Assembly: GCF_036099295.1 (NCBI RefSeq)
Contig: NZ_CP107976.1
Span: 1,860,001 to 1,924,000 of the forward strand
Length of the DNA: 64,000 bases
DNA from: Streptomyces sp. NBC_00358
GTDB lineage: Bacteria; Actinomycetota; Actinomycetes; Streptomycetales; Streptomycetaceae
Reading direction: 5' to 3'
This document shows, one piece after another, positions 52,334 through 60,400 of the stretch. The notes below the pieces were generated by a model. The model did not search any database and was not told the DNA's origin. It saw only the letters and a program-made list of their open reading frames with translations. Position 1 is the stretch's first letter. The number at the start of each line of letters is the position of its first letter. The position numbers were made by a program, and so were the translations under genes.

Positions 52334-53334
52334 CCTCACCGACCGTCGACGTCCACGCTCACGTGCTGCTGCCCGAAGTCGAGTCCCTCGTCGACGGCCT
52401 GCCCGGACTGGCGATGGCGAGAGCGCTGGATGCCCGGCGCAACGGCCCCGCGGCCCTCGCGGTCAGCGGCCCCATGGTGCGCGAGCGCATCCCGCGGCTC
52501 ACCGACCCGGCCGCACGGCTGGCCGCGATGGACGCACAGGGCGTGGACGTCCAGCTCGTCAGCCCCTCACCCTCGCACTACCACTACTGGACGGACGAGG
52601 AGACAGCCGAGAAGCTGTACCGGCTGGCCAATGAGGCGACAGCCAGGCACTGTTCAGCCGCTCCGCACAGGCTGCGCGGCCTCGGGTTGGTACCGCTCCA
52701 GCACCCGGACCACACAGTGGGGGCGCTCGATCACGCGCTGGAGCAGGGCCTGGCCGGGGTGGAGATCTCCAGCCACGCTCCGGGCCTGGAACTGTCCGAC
52801 CCGGCCTACGAGCCGTTCTGGTCGCGAGCGGAGGAGACCGGCGCCGTCATCTTCCTGCACCCCTTCGGATGCACGCTGGACGAGCGCCTGGACCAGTGGT
52901 ACCTGTCCAACACCGTGGGCCAGCCCACGGAGAACGCCGTGGCACTGTCGCACCTGATCTTCTCGGGAGTGCTCGACCGTCACCCGGGGCTGAAGGTGAT
53001 CGCCGCCCACGGCGGTGGCTACCTGCCGACGCACATCGGCCGCTCCGACCACGCCTGGTCCGCCCGCACCGACGCGGCCGCCGGCTGCGCTCATCCGCCC
53101 AGCAGCTATCTGAAGCGCCTGTACTTCGACTCGCTCGTCCACGACCCGTCCGTCCTGCGGGAGCTGATCCGGGTCGCCGGGCCCGACCGTGTCCTGCTCG
53201 GCTCCGACTTCCCCTTCGACATGGGCACGAAGGACCCCGTGGGCGCTCTGCGCGCCGCACGTGTCTCCGAGGCCGACTTCGAGGCCATCCGGGGCGGTAC
53301 CGCCTCCGCCCTGCTCAACCTGACCCTGTCCTGA
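52330..53334 (+). CDS. ACMSD-like amidohydrolase (possible decarboxylase)
   Basis: A 334-residue amidohydrolase-2 family enzyme. The metal ligands are visible as VDVHAHV at the start, HPFGCTL, AHGGGYLPTHIGR and GSDFPFDMG. This family includes aminocarboxymuconate-semialdehyde decarboxylase, gamma-resorcylate and 5-carboxyvanillate decarboxylases and 4-oxalomesaconate hydratase. GTG at 52330 overlaps the previous stop (GTGA). It probably decarboxylates an aromatic acid or a ring-cleavage product. Confidence 0.88.
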   Translation: MTSPTVDVHAHVLLPEVESLVDGLPGLAMARALDARRNGPAALAVSGPMVRERIPRLTDPAARLAAMDAQGVDVQLVSPSPSHYHYWTDEETAEKLYRLANEATARHCSAAPHRLRGLGLVPLQHPDHTVGALDHALEQGLAGVEISSHAPGLELSDPAYEPFWSRAEETGAVIFLHPFGCTLDERLDQWYLSNTVGQPTENAVALSHLIFSGVLDRHPGLKVIAAHGGGYLPTHIGRSDHAWSARTDAAAGCAHPPSSYLKRLYFDSLVHDPSVLRELIRVAGPDRVLLGSDFPFDMGTKDPVGALRAARVSEADFEAIRGGTASALLNLTLS

Positions 53335-53346
53335 GGAGGAACCCTC

Positions 53347-54285
53347 ATGAGCGCACGACTGCTCACCCATCTGCGGCACGTCGACCTGGCCGTGCCCGAC
53401 TACGACAAGCAGCTCGACTTCTACGCGGGTGTCTGGGGTCTGACCAAGGTCGCCGAGGACTCCGGGATCTCCTTCCTCGCCGCCGAGGGCTCCCCCGAGC
53501 AGTACGTCATCAGGCTGCGCAAGGCCGAGGAGAAGCGCCTCGACCTCGTCTCCTACGGTGCCGCTTCGCCTGCCGACGTGGACACTCTCGCAGAGCAACT
53601 CCTCTCCGGTGGCGTGCGGTTGATCACGCAACCGGGCAAGGTGGACACACCCGGCGGCGGTTACGGCTTCCGCTTCTTCGACGTGGACGGCCGGACCATC
53701 GAGGTCTCTGCCGACGTGGCGGTACGGCAGCACCGCAAGATCGAGGAGAAGGAGTCGATCCCGGTCAAGCTGTCCCACGTCGTGCTCAACTCCCCTGATC
53801 TGGACCGGACGAAGGAGTGGTACGAGCAGCACCTCGGCTTCCGGCTCTCCGACACCCTGAGCTCGCCGCACATGGGCGAGGTCATGCACTTCATGCGGAT
53901 CTCCAACCAGCACCACTCGATGGCACTGGCGAAGGGACCGCACGCCTCCCTGCACCACGTCTCGTTCGAAATGCGTGGCATCGACGAGTACATGCGCGGC
54001 TCCGGCCGGGTGATCCGCGCCGGATTCAAGAAGATCTGGGGCCCCGGCCGCCACATGGCCGGCGACAACACCTTCACGTACTTCCTCGACCCGCACGGCA
54101 ACACCGTCGAGTACACGACCGAGCTGGAATGCCTGGACGAGGACACCTGGCATCCACACGTCTACGACTTCTCCCAGCCCGAGGTCACCGACCAGTGGGG
54201 CACCGCCAACCCGATGAACGAGCTCGTCGCCAAGGAGTCCTTCAACGACCCCGACCGCGGCTGCTTCGTCGCCCCGCCGGTCTGA
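53347..54285 (+). CDS. VOC-family extradiol ring-cleavage dioxygenase
   Basis: A 312-residue two-domain vicinal oxygen chelate protein of the catechol 2,3-dioxygenase type. Domain 1 starts LRHVDLAVPDYDKQLDFYAG. The catalytic domain 2 has the Fe ligands in LSHVVLNSPDLDRTKEWYEQ (His), ASLHHVSFEMRG (His) and NTVEYTTELE (Glu). It should open a catechol-like or hydroxylated N-heteroaromatic ring next to the diol. GAGGA lies seven bases upstream of the ATG and the gene begins 12 bases after the amidohydrolase stop. With the FAD hydroxylase upstream this forms a hydroxylation plus cleavage pair. Confidence 0.9.
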   Translation: MSARLLTHLRHVDLAVPDYDKQLDFYAGVWGLTKVAEDSGISFLAAEGSPEQYVIRLRKAEEKRLDLVSYGAASPADVDTLAEQLLSGGVRLITQPGKVDTPGGGYGFRFFDVDGRTIEVSADVAVRQHRKIEEKESIPVKLSHVVLNSPDLDRTKEWYEQHLGFRLSDTLSSPHMGEVMHFMRISNQHHSMALAKGPHASLHHVSFEMRGIDEYMRGSGRVIRAGFKKIWGPGRHMAGDNTFTYFLDPHGNTVEYTTELECLDEDTWHPHVYDFSQPEVTDQWGTANPMNELVAKESFNDPDRGCFVAPPV

Positions 54286-54352
54286 TCCCTCTCCGAACTC
54301 CCGGGGCGCGGCAGCCTGTCACCTGCCCTGACACACGGCGCCGCGCCTCGGG

Positions 54353-54376
54353 CCCAGCCCCAGCCCCAGCCCCAGC
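54353..54376 (+). repeat. Four tandem CCCAGC hexamers before a ribosome site
   Basis: Four exact CCCAGC copies end one base before the AGGAG site of the second FAA gene (ATG at 54389). Copy number could change by slippage. Confidence 0.9.
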
Positions 54377-54388
54377 CAGGAGCTGCTC

Positions 54389-55360
54389 ATGCGCTTCGCC
54401 GCCTACGAACACCAGCATCAACCCCGCGTTGCCGTGGTCGACGCCGATGGCGTGCTGTATCCCGTGCCCGGCCTCCGCTCGTTGACCGAGGTCATCAGCG
54501 CCGGGGACGGTCTCCCCGCACTCCTCGATCTCGGTGCCGCCACCCTCGACGTCCCGGCCGGCCCACACGTCTCCCAGGTACGCCTGCTGCCACCGCTTCG
54601 GCCCGCCTCCGTGCGGGACTTCGTCACGTTCGAGGAGCATGTCGAGGGCGTACGCCGCTCGGTGGAGGGAACAGGCGGCGTGCCCGAACAGTGGTACACC
54701 GCGCCCACCTTCTACTTCACCAACCCGCACGCGATCTACGCGTCCGGCGACGACATTCCGATGCCGCCGGGCTCCGCAGTCCTGGACTTCGAGCTGGAGG
54801 TTGCCGCGGTCATCGGCCGCGAAGGCCGTGACCTCACTCCCGACCTGGCACGCGATCACATCATCGGTTACACGGTCTTCAACGACTGGTCCGCACGGGA
54901 CCTTCAGTCCGCCGAGATGAAGGTGGGTCTCGGCCCGTGCAAGGGCAAGGACACCGCCACCACCCTCGGCCCGTACCTGGTCACCGCCGACGAGCTCGAG
55001 CGGCATCGGGACGAGGACGGCTTCCTGAAGCTGGCTCTCACCGCTGAGGTCAACGGCGACGTCGTCGGCAGGGATCTGCTGTCCAACATGAGCTGGACGT
55101 TCGAGGAAATGGTCGCGTACGCCTCCCGCGGCACCCAGGTCGTCCCAGGCGACGTACTCGGATCCGGCACCTGCGGAAACGGTGGCTGCCTCGCCGAACT
55201 GTGGGGCGTACGCGGAGAACAGACCCCGCCCCCGCTCAAGCCCGGCGACACCGTCACGCTCACGGTCGAGGGCATCGGCACCGTGTCCAACACCGTCGCC
55301 CCCGGCCCTGAACTCATCGCACTCCCCGCCGGCCGACGCCGCTCCCGGGAGAGGCCATGA
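54389..55360 (+). CDS. Fumarylacetoacetate hydrolase (FAA) family protein, second copy
   Basis: A 323-residue FAA-fold enzyme, clearly different from the one at 49216. It has VRDFVTFEEHVEGVRRS and TAPTFYFTNPHAIYASGDD near the middle, the metal-binding DFELEVAAVIGREGRDLTPD and FNDWSARDLQ, and GDVLGSGTCGNGGCLAELWG near the end, close to fumarylacetoacetase-type members. It probably hydrolyses the C-C bond of the ring-cleavage product. AGGAG precedes the ATG. Its stop overlaps the ATG of the SDR gene (ATGA). Confidence 0.88.
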   Translation: MRFAAYEHQHQPRVAVVDADGVLYPVPGLRSLTEVISAGDGLPALLDLGAATLDVPAGPHVSQVRLLPPLRPASVRDFVTFEEHVEGVRRSVEGTGGVPEQWYTAPTFYFTNPHAIYASGDDIPMPPGSAVLDFELEVAAVIGREGRDLTPDLARDHIIGYTVFNDWSARDLQSAEMKVGLGPCKGKDTATTLGPYLVTADELERHRDEDGFLKLALTAEVNGDVVGRDLLSNMSWTFEEMVAYASRGTQVVPGDVLGSGTCGNGGCLAELWGVRGEQTPPPLKPGDTVTLTVEGIGTVSNTVAPGPELIALPAGRRRSRERP

Positions 55361-56112
55361 GTGACCCGCACCCCAAGAGGCTGCTCGGCAAGGTCGTCGT
55401 GGTCACCGGAGCGGCCCGGGGCCAGGGGGCCGCCGAGGCCGAGGCACTGGTGCGGGAGGGAGCCCGCGTCATCGCCACCGACGTCGCATCCGCCGAGGAT
55501 TGTCGTCGCCTCGATGTCACCAGTGAGAAGGACTGGGCGGAACTGGCGGCCGAGCTCAAGGAGGCGTACGGGCAGGTCCACGGTCTGGTGAACAACGCCG
55601 GCATCACCTGGCGGGCCCGCGTCGGCGACGTGCGCCCCGAAGACCTGGCACGTGTCCACACGGTCAACGTGGGCGGCCCGCTGCTCGGCATTCAGCACCT
55701 CGCCCCGCTCATGCCGCCCGGCGCATCGATCGTGAACGTCGGTTCCTCGGCGGCCCTCACCGCTCACTATCCGGTCGCCTACACGACCAGCAAATGGGCT
55801 CTGCGCGGCCTGTCGAAGACCGCGGCCACGGAACTCGGCCCGCGCGGCATCCGCGTCAACACGATCCACCCCGGCTACATCGAGACCGAGATGACCGCCT
55901 CCGCCGCGCCGGCCTTCCGCGAAGCCAACATCCGCGAGACCCCGCTCGGGCGCACGGGCACCGCGGCCGAAGTGGCCCCGCTGGTCGTCTTCCTCCTGTC
56001 GAACGAATCCTCCTTCATCACCGGCGCGGAGATCGCCGTCGACGGCGGCCTGACCGCGCACGGCGGCGTGAAGTCCGTGTCGGACGCCCTCCTTGGGGAG
56101 GCCGGCGCGTGA
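55357..56112 (+). CDS. Short-chain dehydrogenase/reductase
   Basis: A 251-residue classical SDR. The cofactor motif is VTGAARGQGAAEAEALVREG, with NNAG in HGLVNNAGITW, the catalytic serine in NVGSSAAL, and YTTSK (Y-x3-K). The C-terminus has the usual FITGAEIAVDGGLTAHG. It oxidises or reduces a hydroxyl intermediate of the pathway. It is coupled to the genes on both sides (ATGA before, GTGA after). Confidence 0.92.
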   Translation: MSDPHPKRLLGKVVVVTGAARGQGAAEAEALVREGARVIATDVASAEDCRRLDVTSEKDWAELAAELKEAYGQVHGLVNNAGITWRARVGDVRPEDLARVHTVNVGGPLLGIQHLAPLMPPGASIVNVGSSAALTAHYPVAYTTSKWALRGLSKTAATELGPRGIRVNTIHPGYIETEMTASAAPAFREANIRETPLGRTGTAAEVAPLVVFLLSNESSFITGAEIAVDGGLTAHGGVKSVSDALLGEAGA

Positions 56113-56456
56113 GGCGACTCGACGGCAAGGTGGCCTTGATCTCCGGGACCGCCAGCGGTCAGGGCCGGGCCGCAGCACTGCGTTTCGCGGCCGAGGGCGC
56201 GCTCGTCGTGGGAGGCGACCTGCTGCACGAGCAGGCACTCGAGACACAGCAGGTCATCGCCCGCGAAGGCGGGACCGCCCTGACCCCCGGCCCCCTGAAC
56301 GTCACCGACGAGCAGTCCGTCTCCTCCTGGGTCCACGAAGCCGTGGACGCCTTCGGCGGCATCGACATCGTCTACGCCGGAGCCGCCCGCATCACGGGAG
56401 CCAACCTCGTCGTCGACGGCGACTGCTCCGCCGTCCTGCCCGGCACGAGCCCCTGA
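56109..56456 (+). pseudogene. SDR with in-frame internal deletion
   Basis: A 115-residue frame starting GTG in the stop of the previous gene. The N-terminus is a normal SDR (DGKVALISGTASGQGRAAAL to DAFGGIDIVYAG), but after YAGAA it jumps directly to RITGANLVVDGDCSAVLPG, the usual C-terminus. About 130 residues are missing, including the Ser, Tyr and Lys catalytic residues, while the frame is kept. It cannot be an active SDR. It may be a stable relic or a new small protein. Confidence 0.75.
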
Positions 56457-56470
56457 AAGGACTCCTTCGT

Positions 56471-56870
56471 ATGAACAAGGTCCGAGCGAGCGCCACTGAA
56501 GCCGTCGCCGACATCCCCGACGGCGCCTCGCTGGCCGTCGGCGGCTTCGACTCAGTGGCGTACCCGAAGCCCTCATCCGCGCCCTGCACGCGCACGGCAC
56601 CAGCGATCTGAAGGTCATCTCCAACAACTGCGGCGTCGACGACCGCGGCCTCGGCGTTCTCCTCGCCGCGAGCCGCATCAGCCGAGTCACCGGTTCCTAT
56701 GTGGGTGAGAACAAAGAGTTCGCCCGGCAATACCTGTCCGGAGAACTCGAGGTCGAACTGGTACCCCAGGGCACTTTGGCCGAGCGCCTGCGGGCCGGCG
56801 GCGCCGGTATTCCGGCCTTCTACACCCCAACCGGCGTCGGAACGCAGGTCGCCCGGGGCGGACTCCCCTG
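56471..56870 (+). pseudogene. CoA-transferase subunit A, frameshifted and truncated
   Basis: The start [20 protein letters not shown] (ATG at 56471) is typical of 3-oxoacid CoA-transferase subunit A, then one base is missing near 56548. The other frame continues with [36 protein letters not shown] and [20 protein letters not shown] up to [12 protein letters not shown]. Homology stops near 56868, after about 60% of the normal length, and subunit B is absent. It probably once activated the final oxo acid with CoA. Confidence 0.82.
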
Positions 56871-57005
56871 GCGTCATGGGCCCGACGCTTCGCCGGTACC
56901 GCCATGGCCGCACCGCTCGGCGGATACCCACGCCTATCCACCGCGCTCGTCGCCGCCTTCGCCGCGCTCACCGCCGCTGCTACAGCAACGCTGTTGAACT
57001 CATGA
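56865..57005 (+). pseudogene. C-terminal tail of a membrane protein
   Basis: One frame reads [20 protein letters not shown], then a hydrophobic [19 protein letters not shown] and stop. This looks like the last helix of a transporter, for example MFS, joined to the broken CoA-transferase gene. It ends just before the direct repeat at 57008. Weak evidence. Confidence 0.35.
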
Positions 57006-57007
57006 CC

Positions 57008-57131
57008 AGCGGATTCAGTCCGTTGAGCGAAAGTTCCGAATCCGAACGCCCGATGAGGTGTTTCCACAAGTCAGAAGCCTGCGCAGTGGGGCGGGTGGGA
57101 CTCGAACCCGCGGCCGACGGATGATGAGTCC
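57008..57131. repeat. Direct repeat with tRNA 3' half, left copy (attL candidate)
   Basis: About 124 bases that match 62407-62532. The ends are nearly exact: AGCGGATTCAGTCCGTTGAG onward, and the tRNA part from GTGGGGCGGGTGGGACTCGA to GATGATGAGTCC; the middle 25 bases differ. The tRNA portion, read on the minus strand, covers the anticodon loop with CAT, the T-arm and the acceptor 3' strand. The 5' half of a tRNA is absent here. Confidence 0.8.
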
Positions 57132-57515
57132 TTCGAGGATCTTGGCGGCCTTTGCTTTTCTGAGTTGATCCGTGGGCTTTCTGCAGGTCAGATGGGGTGA
57201 CCTGTGTCGACACTCCCCTGCCCTTGTCAGTCTGTTCCTATCCTTGCGTCCCCAATGCGTCCCCAACGCCGTCGCCCAGCAGAAATGGCACGGGGCTGCC
57301 ATTCGGTCGCGCCCAGCTCTGAGGGGGCCTCGCACCTGCCCACAGCGGATTCCCCTTCCAACGCGTAGAGGCCCTGCCCACGGGATTGGGCCAGAGCCTC
57401 TATGGCCGCAATCACCGGCCAGATCTAAACAGCGAGCGTATCCGGAAATCATGGCAGGTGGCTCAGTTGCTCGCGCCCGGTGGGTCTGACACGAAAATGA
57501 CTCGTGGTTGAGCCG
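57132..57515. other. Island edge, no clear gene
   Basis: About 380 bases. On the minus strand near 57235-57260 a frame ends with GDALGT, a phrase seen at the C-terminus of many actinobacterial tyrosine integrases, but nothing upstream supports a full gene. Confidence 0.3.
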
Positions 57516-58010
57516 TCAGGCTGGGATGGGGTCGAAGCGGATGGTCAGGCCGAGGCTGTTGGCTTCCTTGAGCATGCGGCGCATGGCGCGTTCGGGGTCG
57601 CGGCGGGTGAAGTGGTCAGCTCCGAGGTCTCGGTAGGGCTCGTGGTCGTGCAGGACGTGCCAGACGGCGATCACGAGTTTGCGCATCACGGCGACGAGTG
57701 CGCGTTTGCCGCCGCGTCTGGCTGTGAGACGGCGGAAGAAGACTCCGAGGTAGGAGCCCTTGTTCCTAATCGCGACCATGGCGGCGACGCCGAGCAGGCA
57801 CTTGAGGTTGGCGTTGCCGGGTCGGGTGCGTCCCGACTTGCTGACTCCGGCGGACTCGTTCTGGCCGGGGCAGACCCCGATCCAGGAGGCCAGGTGGTGG
57901 GCGGAAGCGAACTGGGCCACGTCGCCTCCGGTCTCGGCGATGATGATCTCTGAGCCGAGTCGGCCGATCCCCGGGATGGTCTGCAGGACTTCCGAGCACA
58001 GCTGCCTCTG
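57516..58010 (-). mobile_element. IS110-family transposase, C-terminal fragment
   Basis: Encodes the transposase_20 half of an IS110-type enzyme: LQTIPGIGRLGSEIIIAETG (the helix-hairpin region), then HHLASWIGVCPGQNESAG, GNANLKCLLGVAAMVAIRNK and GGKRALVAVMRKLVIAVWHV. The N-terminal DEDD catalytic half is absent; homology starts near 58010, where it joins a fragment of an acyl-CoA ligase gene. Inactive remnant. Confidence 0.8.
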
Positions 58011-58011
58011 C

Positions 58012-58377
58012 GTCCTCGCAGACCACGATCTGGTCCTGCACCGAGGCCAGGGCCTGGAGTCCCGTGAAGCGCCCTCCGAGGAGGTACGTCGCAGCCTGCA
58101 CGATCCAGTACTCAGGCGTGTTCGGGCTGAGCATGGTGACGCCCACCCCCAGGCCAACGCCGCGCCGACTGAGCGCACCCATGTACTGCGAGACCAGGTC
58201 CCGCACCTGGGCGTAGGTCAGTCGCCGGTCGCCCGCGACGAACGCCTCCGACGAGCTGTGCCGCGTCAGCGACTGGACGATGAGGTCGCTCAGCGTCGCA
58301 CCGGCCGAGGCCGCCGATGCCGGAGAGGAGCTCTGGGTGATGGCGGAGGGAGTCACCCTTCCAGCGTGGGCTCCCAC
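58012..58377 (-). pseudogene. AMP-dependent acyl-CoA ligase, N-terminal fragment
   Basis: Encodes the first 120 or so residues of an AMP-binding synthetase: LSDLIVQSLTRHSSSEAFVA, GDRRLTYAQVRDLVSQYMGA, then VTMLSPNTPEYWIVQAATYL and GGRFTGLQALASVQDQIVVC. The ATP motif and all the rest are missing because the IS110 fragment begins at this point. Probably disrupted by insertion of the IS. Confidence 0.8.
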
Positions 58378-58432
58378 AGCATTGGGCTGCCACCGATGTT
58401 CCGCCAGGCACTACGGCTACCCCGCCAACCTC

Positions 58433-59218
58433 TCACCCATGGGAGCTGCGGGAGGACCGAGCCGACGAGCGATAGCCCCCCGGTGTCTGACCGACCAGCT
58501 CGGTGAAGGCGTCGATGAAGCTGCTGGGGTTCGACCAGCCCAGCCGGATCGCCGTGTCGGTGACCGAGACGCCGTGGCTGAGCTCGATCAGCGCCCGTTG
58601 AATGCGCAGCAGGGTGCGCCACTGACGGAAGCTCATCGACAGCTCGCTGCCGAACAGTCGGCTCAGGGTGCGTTCGCTGGCACCCGTGCGGTGGCCCAGC
58701 TCGGCCAGGGTCGCCGGGCTTGCTGGGTCCATGTGAAGCAGGTCGGTGACCGCCTTGAGACGCCGGTCGATCGGCTCCGGGAGGCGCAGCGGCTCCTGTG
58801 CGGCGCGGGCGAGCTCGGCGAGTACGACGTCGATCAGCAGCCGCGCACGGGGGCTCTCCAGCGGCTCGCCCTCGCTCATCAGCGCCAGATAGGCCTCGCG
58901 CAGCAACGCGCTCGCCACGAAGACCGACGGCTCGGCCGGCAGCTGTCCGGTCAGCGTCACGGGCAGCGACAGCACCCGGATGTCCGTCTCGCCGTACGCC
59001 TTGCTGCTGTGCACCGCGAAGGGCGGCACCCACATGATCCGACTGGCCGGCGCCACCCAGGTGCCCACCTGGGTCGCTGTGACCAGGGCCCCACGCGCGG
59101 CGTAGCGGAGCTGGCCGTAGTCGTGGAAGTGCGCGGCCACGTCGGCGCCATGGGCCAGCGGCGCCGACAACGGCGCATCGTCGGTGCAGAAGCTCGGCTC
59201 GCCGCTGGGATCGGACAC
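58433..59218 (-). CDS. AraC-family transcriptional regulator
   Basis: About 261 residues. The N-terminal cupin sensor (AAHFHDYGQLRYAARGALVT, then WVAPASRIMWVPPFAVHSSK) leads to a C-terminal double helix-turn-helix with TLAELGHRTGASERTLSRLF and VTDTAIRLGWSNPSSFIDAF plus the ELVGQTPGGYR signature. GTG at 59218 is preferred over an upstream ATG at 59326. It is divergent from the NmrA-like and quinone oxidoreductase genes, which are its probable targets. Confidence 0.87.
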   Translation of the reverse strand: MSDPSGEPSFCTDDAPLSAPLAHGADVAAHFHDYGQLRYAARGALVTATQVGTWVAPASRIMWVPPFAVHSSKAYGETDIRVLSLPVTLTGQLPAEPSVFVASALLREAYLALMSEGEPLESPRARLLIDVVLAELARAAQEPLRLPEPIDRRLKAVTDLLHMDPASPATLAELGHRTGASERTLSRLFGSELSMSFRQWRTLLRIQRALIELSHGVSVTDTAIRLGWSNPSSFIDAFTELVGQTPGGYRSSARSSRSSHG

Positions 59219-59425
59219 GCGATCGAGGCTACCCGACACTGGCGGGTTATCGGGAGAACCTGGCGCGATACCGGTGGTGAGCCTGGCGCCGCAGACGCAT
59301 CGTGGAGACATGTCACAACAGATCAAGCTCGAGGACGCCGCGCCCGCGTCGTCCTCCCCCCACCGCCGAGGTCAACACCGGACTCGCGCTCACCTCGCTC
59401 ACGCCCTGAGTGAGGGGTGGCAGCG

Positions 59426-60304
59426 ATGAGCACACAGACGACCGGCACGATCGCAGTCTTCGGCGCGACGGGGCAACAGGGCGGGGCGGTGGTCGACGCG
59501 CTGCTGGACCACAAGGCCACGGTGCGGGCCCTGGTCCGCAACCCGCAATCCGACCGGGCTCAGGCGCTGGCCGCCCGCGGCGTCGAGCTGGCGGCCATCC
59601 GGACCGACGACCCGGCGTCGCTGGCCGCCGCGCTGACGGCGGTCGAGGCGTTCTGCTTCATGACCCCGGAAGCGAACAACCTCGAAGAGGTCGAGACGGA
59701 GATCCGCATCGGCACCGCGCTCGTCGACGCGGCGGTCGCGGCACGCGTCCCGCACGTCGTGTTCAACTCGGTCTTCGGCGCGGACCGGGAGCGGGGTGTG
59801 CCGCACCATGACTCGAAGCACTCGATCGAGGAGCACCTGAGGAAGTCCGGCCTCAGGGCCGCGATGGTTCGCCCGACCCCCTTCATGGAGGAGATGGCAC
59901 CGAGCCTGGAGCACGGAGAGATCGTGCTGAGGCTGCCGCTGCCGGAGGACGTCGCCCTGAAGATGATCTCGGTCAGGGACGTCGGCCGGGTCGCCGCCGC
60001 GCTCCTGCTCGACACCGCGGAGGCACCCGGCGGAGCCGTCGAGCTCGTCGGCGACGAGCTGACGGGCCCTCAGATCGCCGCGGCGTTCGGCGCGCGCGCC
60101 GGGCTCCCGGCACGTTACGAGGCCCTCCCGTTGAGCGTGCTTCCCAGCGACCTCGACAGGGCGATGTTCCGCCAGTTCGCGAAGGCGGCGGAACACCCGT
60201 CGGATCTTGCGGTGGTGCGGGCGATCGAGCCGGCCACCCTCGACCTGGCCGAGTGGATCCGATCCACCGGCTGGACCGCGCCCACAAACGTGGCCGGTTC
60301 CTGA
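59426..60304 (+). CDS. NmrA-like NAD(P)-binding protein
   Basis: A 292-residue atypical SDR. The Rossmann motif GATGQQGGAVVDALL lies near residue 12 and HVVFNSVFGADRERG in the middle; the catalytic YxxxK is replaced (HHDSKHSIEEHL), as in NmrA and HSCARG redox sensors. AGGGGTG precedes the ATG at 59426. Members sense NADPH or act as quinone or isoflavone reductase-like enzymes. It forms a unit with the quinone oxidoreductase downstream under AraC control. Confidence 0.85.
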   Translation: MSTQTTGTIAVFGATGQQGGAVVDALLDHKATVRALVRNPQSDRAQALAARGVELAAIRTDDPASLAAALTAVEAFCFMTPEANNLEEVETEIRIGTALVDAAVAARVPHVVFNSVFGADRERGVPHHDSKHSIEEHLRKSGLRAAMVRPTPFMEEMAPSLEHGEIVLRLPLPEDVALKMISVRDVGRVAAALLLDTAEAPGGAVELVGDELTGPQIAAAFGARAGLPARYEALPLSVLPSDLDRAMFRQFAKAAEHPSDLAVVRAIEPATLDLAEWIRSTGWTAPTNVAGS

Positions 60305-60400
60305 GCCTCCGAGCCGGAACTAGTCGAAGTGCCGGTGCGGCCGCCACCGGTCCCGGCCAAGTTGATCTTTCACCTAGAGCGACGAGCACTGGAGCAGGAC

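Noticed and set aside
57094..57131. A second complete tRNA at the left repeat
   Set aside because: Only the 3' half is present; bases beyond the anticodon arm do not form a D-arm or acceptor strand.
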